Assembly: GCA_963681505.1 (NCBI GenBank)
Contig: OY811984.1
Location: 5,451,378 to 5,515,377, forward strand
Length of the DNA stretch: 64,000 nucleotides
From: Eunapius fragilis
Lineage: Eukaryota > Porifera > Demospongiae > Spongillida > Spongillidae
Reading direction: 5' to 3'
The notes below the pieces were generated by a model. That model saw only the letters and a program-made list of their open reading frames with translations, was not told where the DNA came from and made no database searches. The position numbers were made by a program, and so were the translations under genes. Shown here in pieces: positions 45,303-56,871 of this stretch. How positions within the stretch are numbered: position 1 is the stretch's first letter; each line of letters begins with the position of its first letter.

Positions 45303-46286
45303 TCGCAGCATAGTCTCGTCCCCAGACCCTACACTTCACGTGTTAGGGTCTGGGATTTCGAGCTGCTAGCGCTTGTACCATCTGGAATGTAAACAAACAA
45401 TTATCGCTTGACCACATCCAATAATTATCAAGTTTATTAAAGCTATGGCGACGGTATGGACCCCGTATCAGTGTAGGTGTTGTGGAGACGTTGTGTGGAA
45501 CCACAGAAACCGCAGAGTACTGAATCGCGATGCTGCCCACACCAATTGTTTGCTCCAACTAATTGGCAAAGAGTGGGCATATTTAGCTCCTGAGATTCGT
45601 GGAAGTAAAGGGTTGGACAAAAGCTATATATGTCGTTTGTGCTACTTAGCCTTAGATAAAGTATTTGCCCTTCACAAGAAGTTGGAAGTTGTTTTATCGT
45701 ATCCTGTTGGCAAAATAACAAAACAATCACGGCCATTTACAAAGCTACATATAGCCTCCTTCTGCTTGTCCTTCAATGTCTCCACTTTCAGTTCTGTCAT
45801 CGCGAAACGCATAGCTTGTTCGACCGTATCCATACTTACACGTAGTGTGTGGATCTGGGTCGAGCAATGTTACGTCATAATTAAAGTGCGCACGAATTCC
45901 AGCGTTTGGTACACTTCCGCCCCATACGAAACACCAGACTATACGAGCGTTATTATGCGATAAACATTGCGTCATATAGGTCTGGGGCCGAGACTATTCG
46001 CAGCAGCGGATGGATTACATCACCGCTACGCGAGGTATAATAATTTGGATTTACAATACATATACTATTATTCAAATATGGTGCAAATATGTATGTACAT
46101 GTGGTATATGTGACATTTCCGCTATAGTAAATGAAAGCTTTATATTTACTATTGTGTTATACCATATTTGCTAACACATTTGGTTAATAGTAAATACATT
46201 GTAAATCCAAATTAATGTGCAGTGTATCTAATCATGTAGCGGGGATGTAATCCATCCGCTGCTGAGAACAGGTCTGGGGCCGAGAC
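45303..46286. mobile_element. Nested inverted-repeat element(s) enclosing a zinc-finger-like ORF
   Basis: TAGTCTCGTCCCCAGACC at 45311 is matched in inverse by GGTCTGGGGCCGAGACTA at 45979, and GGTCTGGGGCCGAGAC recurs at 46271 as a direct repeat. Between the last two, a second palindrome has arms CAGCAGCGGATGGATTACAT (46001) and ATGTAATCCATCCGCTGCTG (46245), with AT-rich inner arms. This fits a small MITE inserted at, or made from, the end of a larger element. Confidence 0.65.
45445..45963 (+). CDS. Hypothetical protein with paired CxxC motifs (ZAD-like)
   Basis: 172 residues. The N-terminal 85 have two cysteine pairs (YQCRCCGDVVWNH and SYICRLCYLALDKVF) followed by a helix (ALHKKLEVVLS), resembling the layout of ZAD-type zinc-binding domains. 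After about residue 90 the sequence loses character, suggesting an intron or decay. An acidic, serine-rich stretch in another frame near 46320-46415 (SSSSETESEQPLETNL) ends at a consensus splice donor and could be a second exon. Whether this belongs to a transposon or a host gene is open. Confidence 0.5.
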   Translation: MATVWTPYQCRCCGDVVWNHRNRRVLNRDAAHTNCLLQLIGKEWAYLAPEIRGSKGLDKSYICRLCYLALDKVFALHKKLEVVLSYPVGKITKQSRPFTKLHIASFCLSFNVSTFSSVIAKRIACSTVSILTRSVWIWVEQCYVIIKVRTNSSVWYTSAPYETPDYTSVIMR

Positions 46287-46529
46287 GCTCAGCAGATGCC
46301 TCCCCCCCCTCCGTGTGGGCGTATCACATCAGACCACGAGGACCATGCTATTAGCTCCTCTTCAGAAACTGAATCCGAGCAACCTCTCGAAACAAACTTA
46401 CCGAAGTAAGAGAGTGGATGCTGACGACTAGTCTCCGGCCTCGAAAGAAAACGACGCTGCAAATTTCAGCTTCTGATAACGAGTGTCTATTTGCGGAGAC
46501 AATATCTCTCAGAGGGTTAGGTCCAAATC

Positions 46530-47285
46530 AGTGTGGGGGTATGGCTAGGGTGGACAGAGCAGTATTTCTCCGCAAAATAATCTGACAAGTGTACGAATGT
46601 ACCCCCCCGCCCCCCCCCCCCCCCCCTCCCCCCCCCCCCCCCCGCCCTAAAGTGAGTGCATGGCGGGCACACACATGTAATGTACATTTACAGCATTCTT
46701 GAAAGAAACAAAGCTGGGGGTACCCGAGTGGGGGGGGGGGGGGGGGGGTACCCGAGTGTATTGAAACTGTCAGCACAGAAAGGACTTTAAGGCAAGTAAG
46801 AACAGATACATGGCATGTGTATACAGTATTAATATGCACGAAAATATGTACATATTGCCCAGGACAAAGGCAAATTAAAAAGATAGAACCACCATGTATA
46901 CATGCAGTGTATGGCTGTGAAGCCAGAAGAGTCGACTTGGCTTTTTATTGCAAGCAATCAACCGTGGAAAGAACACTGTTACCTCGGTTACAGTTGAAGG
47001 GTGCAGAAAATTGAGCTCTCAAGTGAAAACACTATCTCAACACTCCTAGACCATCACATCTGCAGGTATTGCAGCACTCCCATTTCATTGTATCACCTTG
47101 CTAAACAGTACCCCTCTAGCAGTTTGAAGCCAAAGGACCACCAGACTATTATTCTGCCCCTGCCTTCATTGTAAAACAAAAACTATATTGTATCAGATTA
47201 GACACTTTGTTGTGAATAATATTATTGATGTTTAATTAAATAATTGTAATCAACTGATGCTACAGCATAGTATGTTGTGGGTGAA
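46530..47285. other. Intergenic with C- and G-homopolymers
   Basis: Poly-C-rich run at 46602-46644 and poly-G run at 46731-46748, separated by about 90 bp. CCCGAGTGGGG occurs twice around the G run. No gene was recognised. Confidence 0.6.
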
Positions 47286-47289
47286 TGGA

Positions 47290-47930
47290 GGAAGGAAGGG
47301 AACAATTTACACCTGTGCCACTGGTTGCATAGCAAACTGTACACAACATTAGTCTTGGGGCTTCTGAAGTCCTGCATATGCACACACTTTAGCTGTGAGC
47401 AAGTTGGCTAGAAATGTTCCTTGAAATAAGTACGTCACAAAAATGCTGGTTATGCCATAAAATCATGTGAAGATATTTTTTGGATTCTGCAATGCAGTGC
47501 CAACACCCATGTGAACAAAGATGACCTGTGCTTCAAAAAATTTAATACCCTATCACAACCCATTAAAAAAACTTGAACAGTGCGTTTGGCCTGCTTCAAC
47601 TCAGACTGGTGGGGAATCCTCAATGGTACTATGACTATGATGGAATGGATACCTCCGAAGGCCTGCTGCTCAGAAGGTCTTCTTTCCCGCCACCCTTGCC
47701 TTGGAGGTCCCCCTCTGCAGTCTGTGTGATTATGATGTTGGTACTTAGAGTAGCAATTTGCACGCTGTACTGCATTCTCCTGTCTGGTCCAACTGCTGAT
47801 ATCCACGACGTCGTTACTGGTTCCATTGCCATGGTGACAGCAGGTGTCGCCTCGGCCTACAACGGTTGGCACATGTTTGGCTGCTGGCTGTACTGGGCCG
47901 TGTGTGCGTGCGTGTGGCCGCTGTGGTGTG
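47290..47930. pseudogene. GPAA1: Scrambled duplicate of the GPAA1 terminal exon and 3' UTR
   Basis: 47745-47930 repeats GPAA1 39325-39510 in direct orientation with over 90% identity by eye (LLSGPTADIHDVVTGSIAMV, YNGWHMFGCWLYWAVCACVW). The adjacent 47290-47740 is the inverted copy of GPAA1 39580-40060, containing the end of the coding region and the 3' UTR. The two halves of one exon thus sit head to head, so it cannot encode the normal tail. Confidence 0.88.
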
Positions 47931-48135
47931 TGAGTGGACATTCTGGGGAGTGTGAGTGGACATTCTGGGGAGTGTGGGTGTGGCCACTGGGGAGTGTGGG
48001 TGTGGCCACTGGGGAGTGTGGGTGTGGCCACTGGGGAGTGTGGGTGTGGCCACTGGGGAGTGTGGTGTGGCAACTGGGAGTGTGGGTGTGGCCACTGGGG
48101 AGTGTGGGTGTGGCCACTGGGGAGTGTGGACGGAC
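47931..48135 (+). repeat. GGGAGTGTGGGTGTGGCCAC minisatellite
   Basis: About nine 22-bp units begin exactly where similarity to the GPAA1 exon stops (after GCCGCTGTGG). Confidence 0.92.
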
Positions 48136-48194
48136 ATTCTCTATATTGTTATCAGTGTGAAAGCCCTACCCTCAAATTCAGCTACCAAAGCCAC

Positions 48195-48310
48195 ACCCCA
48201 ACCCAGCCACTAAAGCCCCACCCTCAATGCAGCTACTAAGCCCCACTCCCAATGCAGCCACTAAAGCCCCACCCCAATGCATCTACTAAGCCCCACCCCC
48301 AATCCAGGTA
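48195..48310 (+). repeat. Short repeat with AAGCCCCACCCCCAATGCAG units
   Basis: Five units of about 25 bp. Confidence 0.85.
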
Positions 48311-48484
48311 CTTTCACATATATGGCAATTAAATTCAGACTAGAAATTCATTAGCACATGTACTGTACCAACATTGCATTGTTTATTGCTGTACAAAATA
48401 ATTCACATATGATTGACCCAATGATGTCAGATAGCTAGAACATAGTGGTCATGTGTGAAGCAGAGTCTGCATGGGGTGAGGGGA

Positions 48485-49735
48485 GGTGGAGGTGGAGAGA
48501 GGGAAAATGGGGGTGGGGTGGGTGGGGAGGGGTGGGGTGGATGGGGAGGGGTGGGGTGGATGGGGAGGGGTGGGGTGGGTGGGAGGGGTGGGGTGGGTGG
48601 GGAGGGGTGGGGTGGGGTGGGTGGGGAGGGATGGGGTCGTGGAGGGGAGGGAGGGGTGGGGTAAGGGGGAGGGGAGGGGTGGGGAGGGGAGGGGTGGGGG
48701 AGGGGAGGGGTGGGGGAGGGGAGGGGTGGGGGAGGGGAGGGGAGGGGTGGGGGAGGGGAGGGGAGGGGTGGGGGAGGGGAGGGGAGGGGTGGGGGAGGGG
48801 AGGGGAGGGGTGGGGGAGGGGAGGGGAGGGGTGGGGGAGGGGAGGGGAGGGGTGGGGGAGGGGAGGGGAGGGGTGGGGGAGGGGAGGGGAGGGGTGGGGG
48901 AGGGGAGGGGAGGGGTGGGGGAGGGGAGGGGAGGGGTGGGGGAGGGGAGGGGAGGGGTGGGGGAGGGGAGGGGAGGGGTGGGGGAGGGGAGGGGAGGGGT
49001 GGGGGAGGGGAGGGGAGGGGTGGGGGAGGGGAGGGGAGGGGTGGGGGAGGGGAGGGGAGGGGTGGGGGAGGGGAGGGGAGGGGTGGGGGAGGGGAGGGGA
49101 GGGGAGGGGTGGGGGAGGGGAGGGGAGGGGTGGGGGAGGGGAGGGGAGGGGTGGGGGAGGGGAGGGGAGGGGTGGGGGAGGGGAGGGGAGGGGTGGGGGA
49201 GGGGAGGGGAGGGGTGGGGGAGGGGAGGGGAGGGGTGGGGGAGGGGAGGGGAGGGGTGGGGGAGGGGAGGGGTGGGGGAGGGGTGGGGGAGGGGAGGGGT
49301 GGGGGAGGGGAGGGGAAGGGTGGGGGAGGGGAGGGGAGGGGTGGGGGAGGGGAGGGGAGGGGTGGGGGAGGGGAGGGGAGGGGAGGGGTGGGGGAGGGGA
49401 GGGGTGGGGGAGGGGAGGGAGGGGTGGGGGAGGGGAGGGGAGGGGTGGGGGAGGGGTGGGGGAGGGGAGGGGTGGGGGAGGGGAGGGGAGGGGTGGGGGA
49501 GGGGAGGGGAGGGGTGGGGGAGGGGAGGGGAGGGGTGGGGGAGGGGAGGGGTGGGGAGGGGAGGGGTGGGGGAGGGAGGGGAGGGGTGGGGAGGGGAGGG
49601 AGGGTGGAAGAGCGAAGGGGAGGTGTAGGAGGGGAGGGGTGGGGGAGGGGTTGGGAGGGGAGGGTTGGAGTGTGGGTGGGTTGGGGTGGGGTGGGAAGGT
49701 GTGGAGGGGTGTGGTGTGGGTGGGAGTGGTGGGGT
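48485..49735 (+). repeat. 1.25 kb G-rich minisatellite (GGGGAGGGGAGGGGTGG)
   Basis: About 55 units of 15 to 20 bp, nearly pure purine plus T on the plus strand. Several units of exactly 20 bp keep all frames free of stops, producing spurious ORFs over 430 codons on both strands. Every unit has three or four G4 runs, a strong G-quadruplex motif. Confidence 0.97.
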
Positions 49736-50099
49736 GGGGTGGGGGTGGAATTTGACATTGATCATAACACAACTACTTACGTTTTTTAAAGTTACCACTG
49801 AACCAGGCATACGTTGTATGATTGAATGGCTCATCTGTGTGTAGGGAATTGCAGATGGCCAAGCACTCTAGTTCAGAGAATGCAGATGCATGCATGTTGC
49901 TATGGGGAGTTCTGGGGATATTTCGTGTTCCCAGAGGTCCCATCTACTTTGGTAAGGTCAATACTAATAGCCCCTGGTGTATAAATAATAGTAGTGCCAG
50001 ATATGTACTCCTAGGCTCTGTAAAAACATTTCCACGCCAATCATACAATGGTGTGTCACATGGGCAGATTTTTCATTCGCCACAATAACATTACCACCC

Positions 50100-50600
50100 C
50101 CTGTTAATAGTGGTGGGCTCCAATAAGAGACATTATACTACCTCCCTTCTAAGAGGTGTGCTCCAAAAAGAGACATTACACCCTCCCTGCTATAGAGATG
50201 TGCTCCAATAAGAGGCATTATGGATAGAGGTATGCTTCAATAAGAGACGCTATGCCCTCCCTGCTAATAGGTGTGCTCCAATAAGAGACACTACACCTTC
50301 CCGGCTAATGGAGGTGTGCTCCAATAAGAGACACTATGCCCACCCTGTTAATAGAGATGTGCTCCAATAAGAGACACTACGCCCTCCCTGCTAATAGGGT
50401 GTGTTCTTATATCCCTGTTAATAGAGATGTACGCGAAGACACTACGCCCTCCTGCTATGGAGATGTGCTCCAATAAGAGGCTACGCTCTCTCTGCTAATA
50501 GAGGTGTGCTCCAATAAGAGACACTATGCCCTCCCTGCTAATAGAGATGTGCTCCAATAAGAGACATATACCCTCCCTGCTAATAGGGTGTGTTCTTATA
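50100..50600 (+). repeat. Minisatellite with TGCTCCAATAAGAGACACTA units
   Basis: About 11 imperfect units of 40 to 46 bp, each GTGCTCCAATAAGAGACA followed by CGCCCTCCCTGCTAATAG-type sequence. Confidence 0.9.
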
Positions 50601-50892
50601 CAACCACTCGCAGCTAGGGGAAAGCCAGCACTTTGTTTCTGCCAATGCAGATAATGACTGGAATGTGTGTGCCAGGATGGACATGTGCATAAGGGCATTC
50701 CACCCAAATGTTCCTAGCTACAGAACTAGAAGCCTACCAGCTGTGTAGAAAAGTCACCAGGGTGACAAGAAACGATCCTATGGCCAACGTGCATGGAGGG
50801 AATCAACTACATCCTATCAGCATATTTGGCTATGCTCAAATTCACTAATTTCCTCTCTCTATTGTTGCATTTGTGTGGGTACTTTTAGTATT

Positions 50893-50955
50893 GCCAATAA
50901 GAGCGGTGATGTAATCCATCAGCTACACTGCTGTGACGCATGGATCTAGGTATGA
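50893..50955 (+). mobile_element. Diverged end of the 46 kb MITE family
   Basis: GAGCGGTGATGTAATCCATC..GCTG..GATCTAGGTATGAGAC aligns in order with the right end of the element at 46237-46286 (TAGCGGGGATGTAATCCATC..GCTG..GGTCTGGGGCCGAGAC). Confidence 0.5.
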
Positions 50956-51142
50956 GACTACAGTGATGGAACTACTCACATTTGCTATGGTAATTGCAAG
51001 TGAATAACTTATGTGAATGTATTTGTCAAACTTATTGCTTCAAGATTCCAGTGTACGTTCCAAGTGATTAAAAAACTAACCTGCTTTTCATCCAGGTGGC
51101 CTGTTTCAAAAGTGGTTCGGAAGATCCCATTTTCAGCCGAGG

Positions 51143-53890
51143 TACCCTACACCACATGTTACACCTCCCTACACCACATGTTACACCTCTGTACACCACA
51201 TGTTACACCTCCCCTACACAACATGCCACATCTCCCCTACACCACATGCTACATCTCCCCTACACTACATGTTACATCTCCCCTACACTACATGCTACAT
51301 CTCCCCTACACCACATGTTACATCTCCCCTACACCACATGTTACATCTCCCCTACACCACATGTTACATCTCCCCTACACAACATGCTACATCTCCCCTA
51401 CACCACATGTTACATCTCCCCTACACCACATGTTACATCTCCCCTACACCACATGTTACATCTCCCCTACACCACATGTTACAGCTCCCCTACACCACAT
51501 GTTACATCTCCCCTACACCACATGCTACATCTCCCCTACACTACATGTTACATCTCCCCTACACCACATGTTACAGCTCCCCTACACCACATGTTACATC
51601 TCCCCTACACCACATGCTACATCTCCCCTACACCACATGTTACAGCTCCCCTACACCACATGTTACATCTCCCCTACACCACATGTTACATCTCCCCTAC
51701 ACCACATGTTACATCTCCCCTACACAACATGCTACATCTCCCCTACACCACATGTTACATCTCCCCTACACCACATGTTACATCTCCCCTACACCACATG
51801 TTACATCTCCCCTACACCACATGTTACATCTCCCCTACACCACATGTTACATCTCCCCTACACCACATGTTACAGCTCCCCTACACCACATGTTACATCT
51901 CCCCTACACCACATGTTACATCTCCCCTACACCACATGTTACATCTCCCCTACACAACATGCTACATCTCCCCTACACCACATGTTACATCTCCCCTACA
52001 CCACATGTTACATCTCCCCTACACCACATGTTACATCTCCCCTACACCACATGTTACATCTCCCCTACACCACATGTTACAGCTCCCCTACACCACATGT
52101 TACATCTCCCCTACACCACATGCTACATCTCCCCTACACCACATGTTACATCTCCCCTACACCACATACCACATCTCCCCTACACCACATGCTACATCTC
52201 CCCTACACCACATGTTACATCTCCCCTACACCACATGTTACATCTCCCCTACACCACATGCTACATCTCCCCTACACCACATGCTACATCTCCCCTACAC
52301 TACATGTTACATCTCCCCTACACCACATACTACATCTCCCCTACACCACATGCCACATCTCCCCTACACCACATGCTACATCTCCCCTACACCACATGTT
52401 ACAGCTCCCCTACACCACATGTTACATCTCCCCTACACCACATGTTACATCTCCCCTACACCACATGTTACATCTCCCCTACACAACATGCTACATCTCC
52501 CCTACACCACATGTTACATCTCCCCTACACCACATGTTACATCTCCCCTACACCACATGTTACATCTCCCCTACACCACATGTTACATCTCCCCTACACC
52601 ACATGTTACAGCTCCCCTACACCACATGTTACATCTCCCCTACACCACATGCTACATCTCCCCTACACCACATGTTACATCTCCCCTACACCACATACCA
52701 CATCTCCCCTACACCACATGCTACATCTCCCCTACACCACATGTTACATCTCCCCTACACCACATGTTACATCTCCCCTACACCACATGCTACATCTCCC
52801 CTACACCACATGCTACATCTCCCCTACACTACATGTTACATCTCCCCTACACCACATACTACATCTCCCCTACACCACATGCCACATCTCCCCTACACTA
52901 CATGCTACATCTCCCCTACACCACATGTTACATCTCCCCTACACCACATGTTACATCTCCCCTACACCACATGTTACATCTCCCCTACACCACATGCTAC
53001 ATCTCCCCTACACTACATGCTACATCTCCCCTACACCACATACCACATCTCCCCTACACTACATGCCACATCTCCCCTACACCACATGTTACATCTCCCT
53101 ACACCACATGCTACATCTCCCCTACACCACATGTTACATCTCCCCTACACCACGTTACATCTCCCCTACACTACATGCTACATCTCCCCTACACCACATA
53201 CCACATCTCCCCTACACTACATGCCACATCTCCCCTACACCACATGTTACATCTCCCTACACCACATGCTACATCTCCCCTACACCACATGTTACATCTC
53301 CCCTACACCACATGTTACATCTCCCCTACACCACATGTTACATCTCCCCTACACCACGTTACATCTCCCCTACACTACATGCTACATCTCCCCTACACCA
53401 CATACCACATCTCCCCTACACTACATGCCACATCTCCCCTACACCACATGTTACATCTCCCCTACACCACATGTTACAGCTCCCCTACACCACATGTTAC
53501 ATCTCCCCTACACCACATGCTACATCTCCCCTACACCACATGTTACATCTCCCCTACACCACATGCTACATCTCCCCTACACCACATACCACATCTCCCC
53601 TACACTACATGCCACATCTCCCCTACACCACATGTTACATCTCCCTACACCACATGCTACATCTCCCCTACACCACATGTTACATCTCCCCTACACCACA
53701 TGCTACATCTCCCCTACACCACATGTTACATCTCCCCTACACCACGTTACATCTCCCCTACACCACGTTACATCTCCCCTACACTACATGCTACATCTCC
53801 CCTACACCACATACCACATCTCCCCTACACTACATGCCACATCTCCCCTACACCACATGCTACATCTCCCCTACACCACATACACTACAT
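51143..53890 (+). repeat. 2.75 kb satellite of 23-bp units
   Basis: About 119 units of CTCCCCTACACCACATGTTA plus CAT. Because 23 is not divisible by three and the unit lacks stops, all three forward frames are open for over 900 codons (period-23 peptide LHHMLHLPYTTCYISPTPHV plus TSP). Variant units recur at exact multiples: TACACAACAT starts at 51721, 51951 and 52480 (230 and 529 bp apart). Confidence 0.97.
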
Positions 53891-54373
53891 ATGCTACATA
53901 CATGCAGTAAAATTTGACACATCTTTCTATTAATTCACACATCAATTTCCACATAAAGCATATGCACACAGAAGCACCTAATTATCACATCAACACAGTT
54001 ATCTCTTCTTGCAGTCTCAGTGGGACATCTTCCAATTAATGCACATACATATTTAGACAGAGCAGAAAAAGGAACGCATAAAGGCTCAAGGGGTGAGACA
54101 AATCGGTTGACCCTGGAGGTGAAAAAGAACAGGAAATGACAAATGTGAAATATTGAACACTGTACAGCCCATAAACAGTCTGTTACAGCATGTACTACTC
54201 AAAGGGATATGATCAGTACTGTAATATGATTTGCCTTATTGTTATACACATCATATACACGTGCATATACATGCATGTACATGTGCATGCATGTTACATC
54301 ATATACATGCACATATACATGTACGTGACTGGAGGTTCATACTACAGAGGGCTAGCTAAGCACTTCTTGCCAC

Positions 54374-54939
54374 TCAGTGCAAAGTACAATTATCGCATTG
54401 CAACGTCATACCTGTCAGTGTGCAGTTTGGTCGCTGTCCAGGTCCCACGGGAGCTGAGAGAGGCTTGCCGTTAGAGATATCCACACACCAACAGTAGCCA
54501 GTCGACCCTTGGCACTGGATTTGTTCAAAGTTCCCATCAGCAGAGCACTGGGGCACGTAGGCACCAAGGGGTGCAGGGTAGATGTTAGCCACCAACACGT
54601 CACACGGCCTGGGTGGGAGCACACCCTTGGTGCACACAGAGTCACAGCACACGTCATCCCCAGAGCAAGTGGAACAGTTTGTTGTTAGTACTTTTGGAGA
54701 GGGGCACTGGTATGCGGAGGTATACGGAGCATCTGGAGTACGAAAACATTCAACTGTTATGTTACTGCAACATTGGGCTCAAGGCTGTGCAAGTTTGCAC
54801 GATGTACGCACGCATGCGTTGATACGAATAGATAGCCATTCCTGTTCTCAACATAAAAATGCAACCGAGACTTACCAGCTGACCCGCTATGTACAATAGC
54901 CATGAAAATGGCCAACACAAACGCGAAATAGAGAGACAT
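54374..54939 (-). CDS. Secreted thyroglobulin type-1 domain protein, copy A
   Basis: Exon 54876-54939 encodes a signal peptide (MSLYFAFVLAIFMAIVHSGS). Exon 2 starts at 54732 and reads YQCPSPKVLTTNCSTCSGDD, then VCCDSVCTKGVLPP, and enters a thyroglobulin type-1 domain. All six cysteines are present: PCDV, VPQCSADGNF, IQCQ, YCWCV (two) and PNC. If unspliced it ends at 54374 (140 residues); a donor at 54411 could extend it. Many such domains inhibit papain-like cysteine proteases. A degraded echo of the copy B third exon (GTGGCAAGAAGT) follows, so the VWC-like tail may be lost. Confidence 0.8.
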
Positions 54940-55485
54940 ATTATATCGCTCGGCTTCGCTCGGCTAAAAATTGTACTTCGGATGTGACGTCACTAACTAG
55001 GGCGCATTATATTGATTTAACCACCACAGTGCGGATCGGTCCGGTTCGCCCCTTTGCTTGCGGAAACGCCTTTTAAAAGATAACAATTTCATTACATGTA
55101 CATGTACATTTATAAGTCGTCTTTTAGGGTTCGTCACTCCACCAGACTGGCAAGTTGTGATGTAACGGATTCATGTGCTTGACGGAGATTGCTTGACAAG
55201 CACAAATTAAAAGTGAGAGCATTGTGGTCAGGATCTGCCTCCGGTACTTCCAGCAGCTGAAGAACCATACATCTTTAACGAATTATGTCAGGAACTTTTA
55301 TCATCCGCGCAAATAGCGATATCAACCGCTCTGAAAACTGTTCCGTGAAGGAAGCTGGTCCTGTCCAGGATAAATACAATCCTTTAATAAAATCTATTTA
55401 GTATTGTTGCAATAGTACTATTTATATTCAACTTCCCACTTAATTATTTTTGTCTCTATCACATCCCAGGCCTTGTTTGAAAAAG
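54940..55485. other. Upstream region of thyroglobulin-domain copy A, no other gene
   Basis: A TATAAT-like motif lies about 60 bp upstream of the start on the minus strand. The remainder is unremarkable AT-rich sequence. Confidence 0.4.
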
Positions 55486-55494
55486 TGGACATGG

Positions 55495-55850
55495 AATCCA
55501 ATGACATCTCATACATGCCCCCTACCATCCCTGTACATCTCATACATGCCCCCTACCATCCCTGTACATCTCATACATGCCCCCTACCATCCCTGTACAT
55601 CTCATACATGCCCCCTACCATCTCTGTATATCTCATATATGCCCCCTACCATCCCTGTACATCTCATACATGCTCCCTACCATCCCTGTACATCTCATAC
55701 ATGCCCCCTACCATCTCTGTATATCTCATATATGCCCCCTACCATCCCTGTACATCTCATACATGCCCCCTACCATCCCTGTACATCTCATACATGCCCC
55801 CTACCATCCCTGTACATCTCATACATGCCCCCTACCATCCCTGTACAATT
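55495..55850 (+). repeat. 29-bp minisatellite (CATACATGCCCCCTACCATC)
   Basis: About 12 units of CATACATGCCCCCTACCATC plus CCTGTACATCT, with a CATATATG / TCTGTATA subvariant occurring twice at a spacing of about 116 bp (four units). Confidence 0.95.
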
Positions 55851-55859
55851 GCAGTGCCC

Positions 55860-56870
55860 AGTATCAGTCTTCTAGAAGGCAAAGCTTGTTTATGTTTATA
55901 TGTTTAGACCACAGTTAAATAATATTTGCTTATCCAGTTAATAGCTGAGGACATGAAGAGAACCACACCACTTCAAAAAGGTATTTTAATTTTCTGATCA
56001 CATACCACCTCTTCCCCCTCCCTACATCATTAGTCCCAACACTTACATGTACAAATACATGTTAAATCTGTTCATCACATCAATATGCACTGGCTGGCAT
56101 AAGCACAGCACCTTTGGGACCATACTTAAGTGATTGTCATTTGTGCACGTCAGAGCCATAGTTCTTCTATGTAAGCACTGATCACAGGCTTTGAAAAGAA
56201 AACAGGGACACTGCAAAATACCAGCAAGACATGTGTGCTCCACAGATGACATCATCCTGCACATGACCACCACAGATGACATCATCCTGCACATGACCAA
56301 TCCAACACACTGAGCCTTTTCTATGACATACACTGCACCCTCTGCTGGAGGTAGCTATGGTGGTTCTAGTAGTCTTGTCCCAGACAATACAAGCGAGGGG
56401 CTTATGCATTATGCTACACCACATGGGTTTGGGTACGAGGCTAGGTTTCTAGCTAAGCTTCGTAGTTGTTCATACAAGGTGCTTTTGAAACTATTATGAA
56501 CACTGGTTCCATTCTGTAAACATACCATCATCCAGGGTAATGAATTACCATGCATCAATTTGGTGGTTCAGATGGTTGGCTGCCTGCAAAGCTAAATAAA
56601 CCTCACCTTTTTTGCTGTGCCAAGTAACCAATCAGAAGTAGAGACTTCCTATGGCATGTACACAGTGGGTGGAGCGATAATGGAGCACTGCCAGGGTGAC
56701 ATGCACACCCAGGGTAATAAAGAGAATGAAGAAGTCTACAAAGTACAGCTAGTGTTATGAGCTGCACACCCTCATCAAGACCAGGTGATAACAAGACCAG
56801 GTGATAAGCTAGTAACACTACAAAGTACAGCATCACATGGGTGTTGTCTATCAATGCCATCCAGTGCAGT
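55860..56870. other. Intergenic, no gene supported
   Basis: Contains a 33-bp direct duplication (ATGACATCATCCTGCACATG) near 56240-56295. Short minus-strand frames with several cysteines were not convincing. Confidence 0.4.
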
Positions 56871-56871
56871 G

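Noticed and set aside
48427-49834. Six overlapping reading frames of 360-460 codons, both strands
   Set aside because: Produced by the stop-free GGGGA/GGGGT repeat; composition is pure Pro/Ser/Leu or Gly/Glu/Arg with no domain and no splice or start context.
51013-53933. Three forward reading frames over 900 codons
   Set aside because: Generated by the 23-bp satellite, which has no stop in any frame. There is no conserved flanking coding sequence.
56043-56424. Cysteine-containing minus-strand frames resembling a transposase C-terminus
   Set aside because: Cysteine spacing does not match piggyBac or another known finger, and the frame includes a simple duplication.
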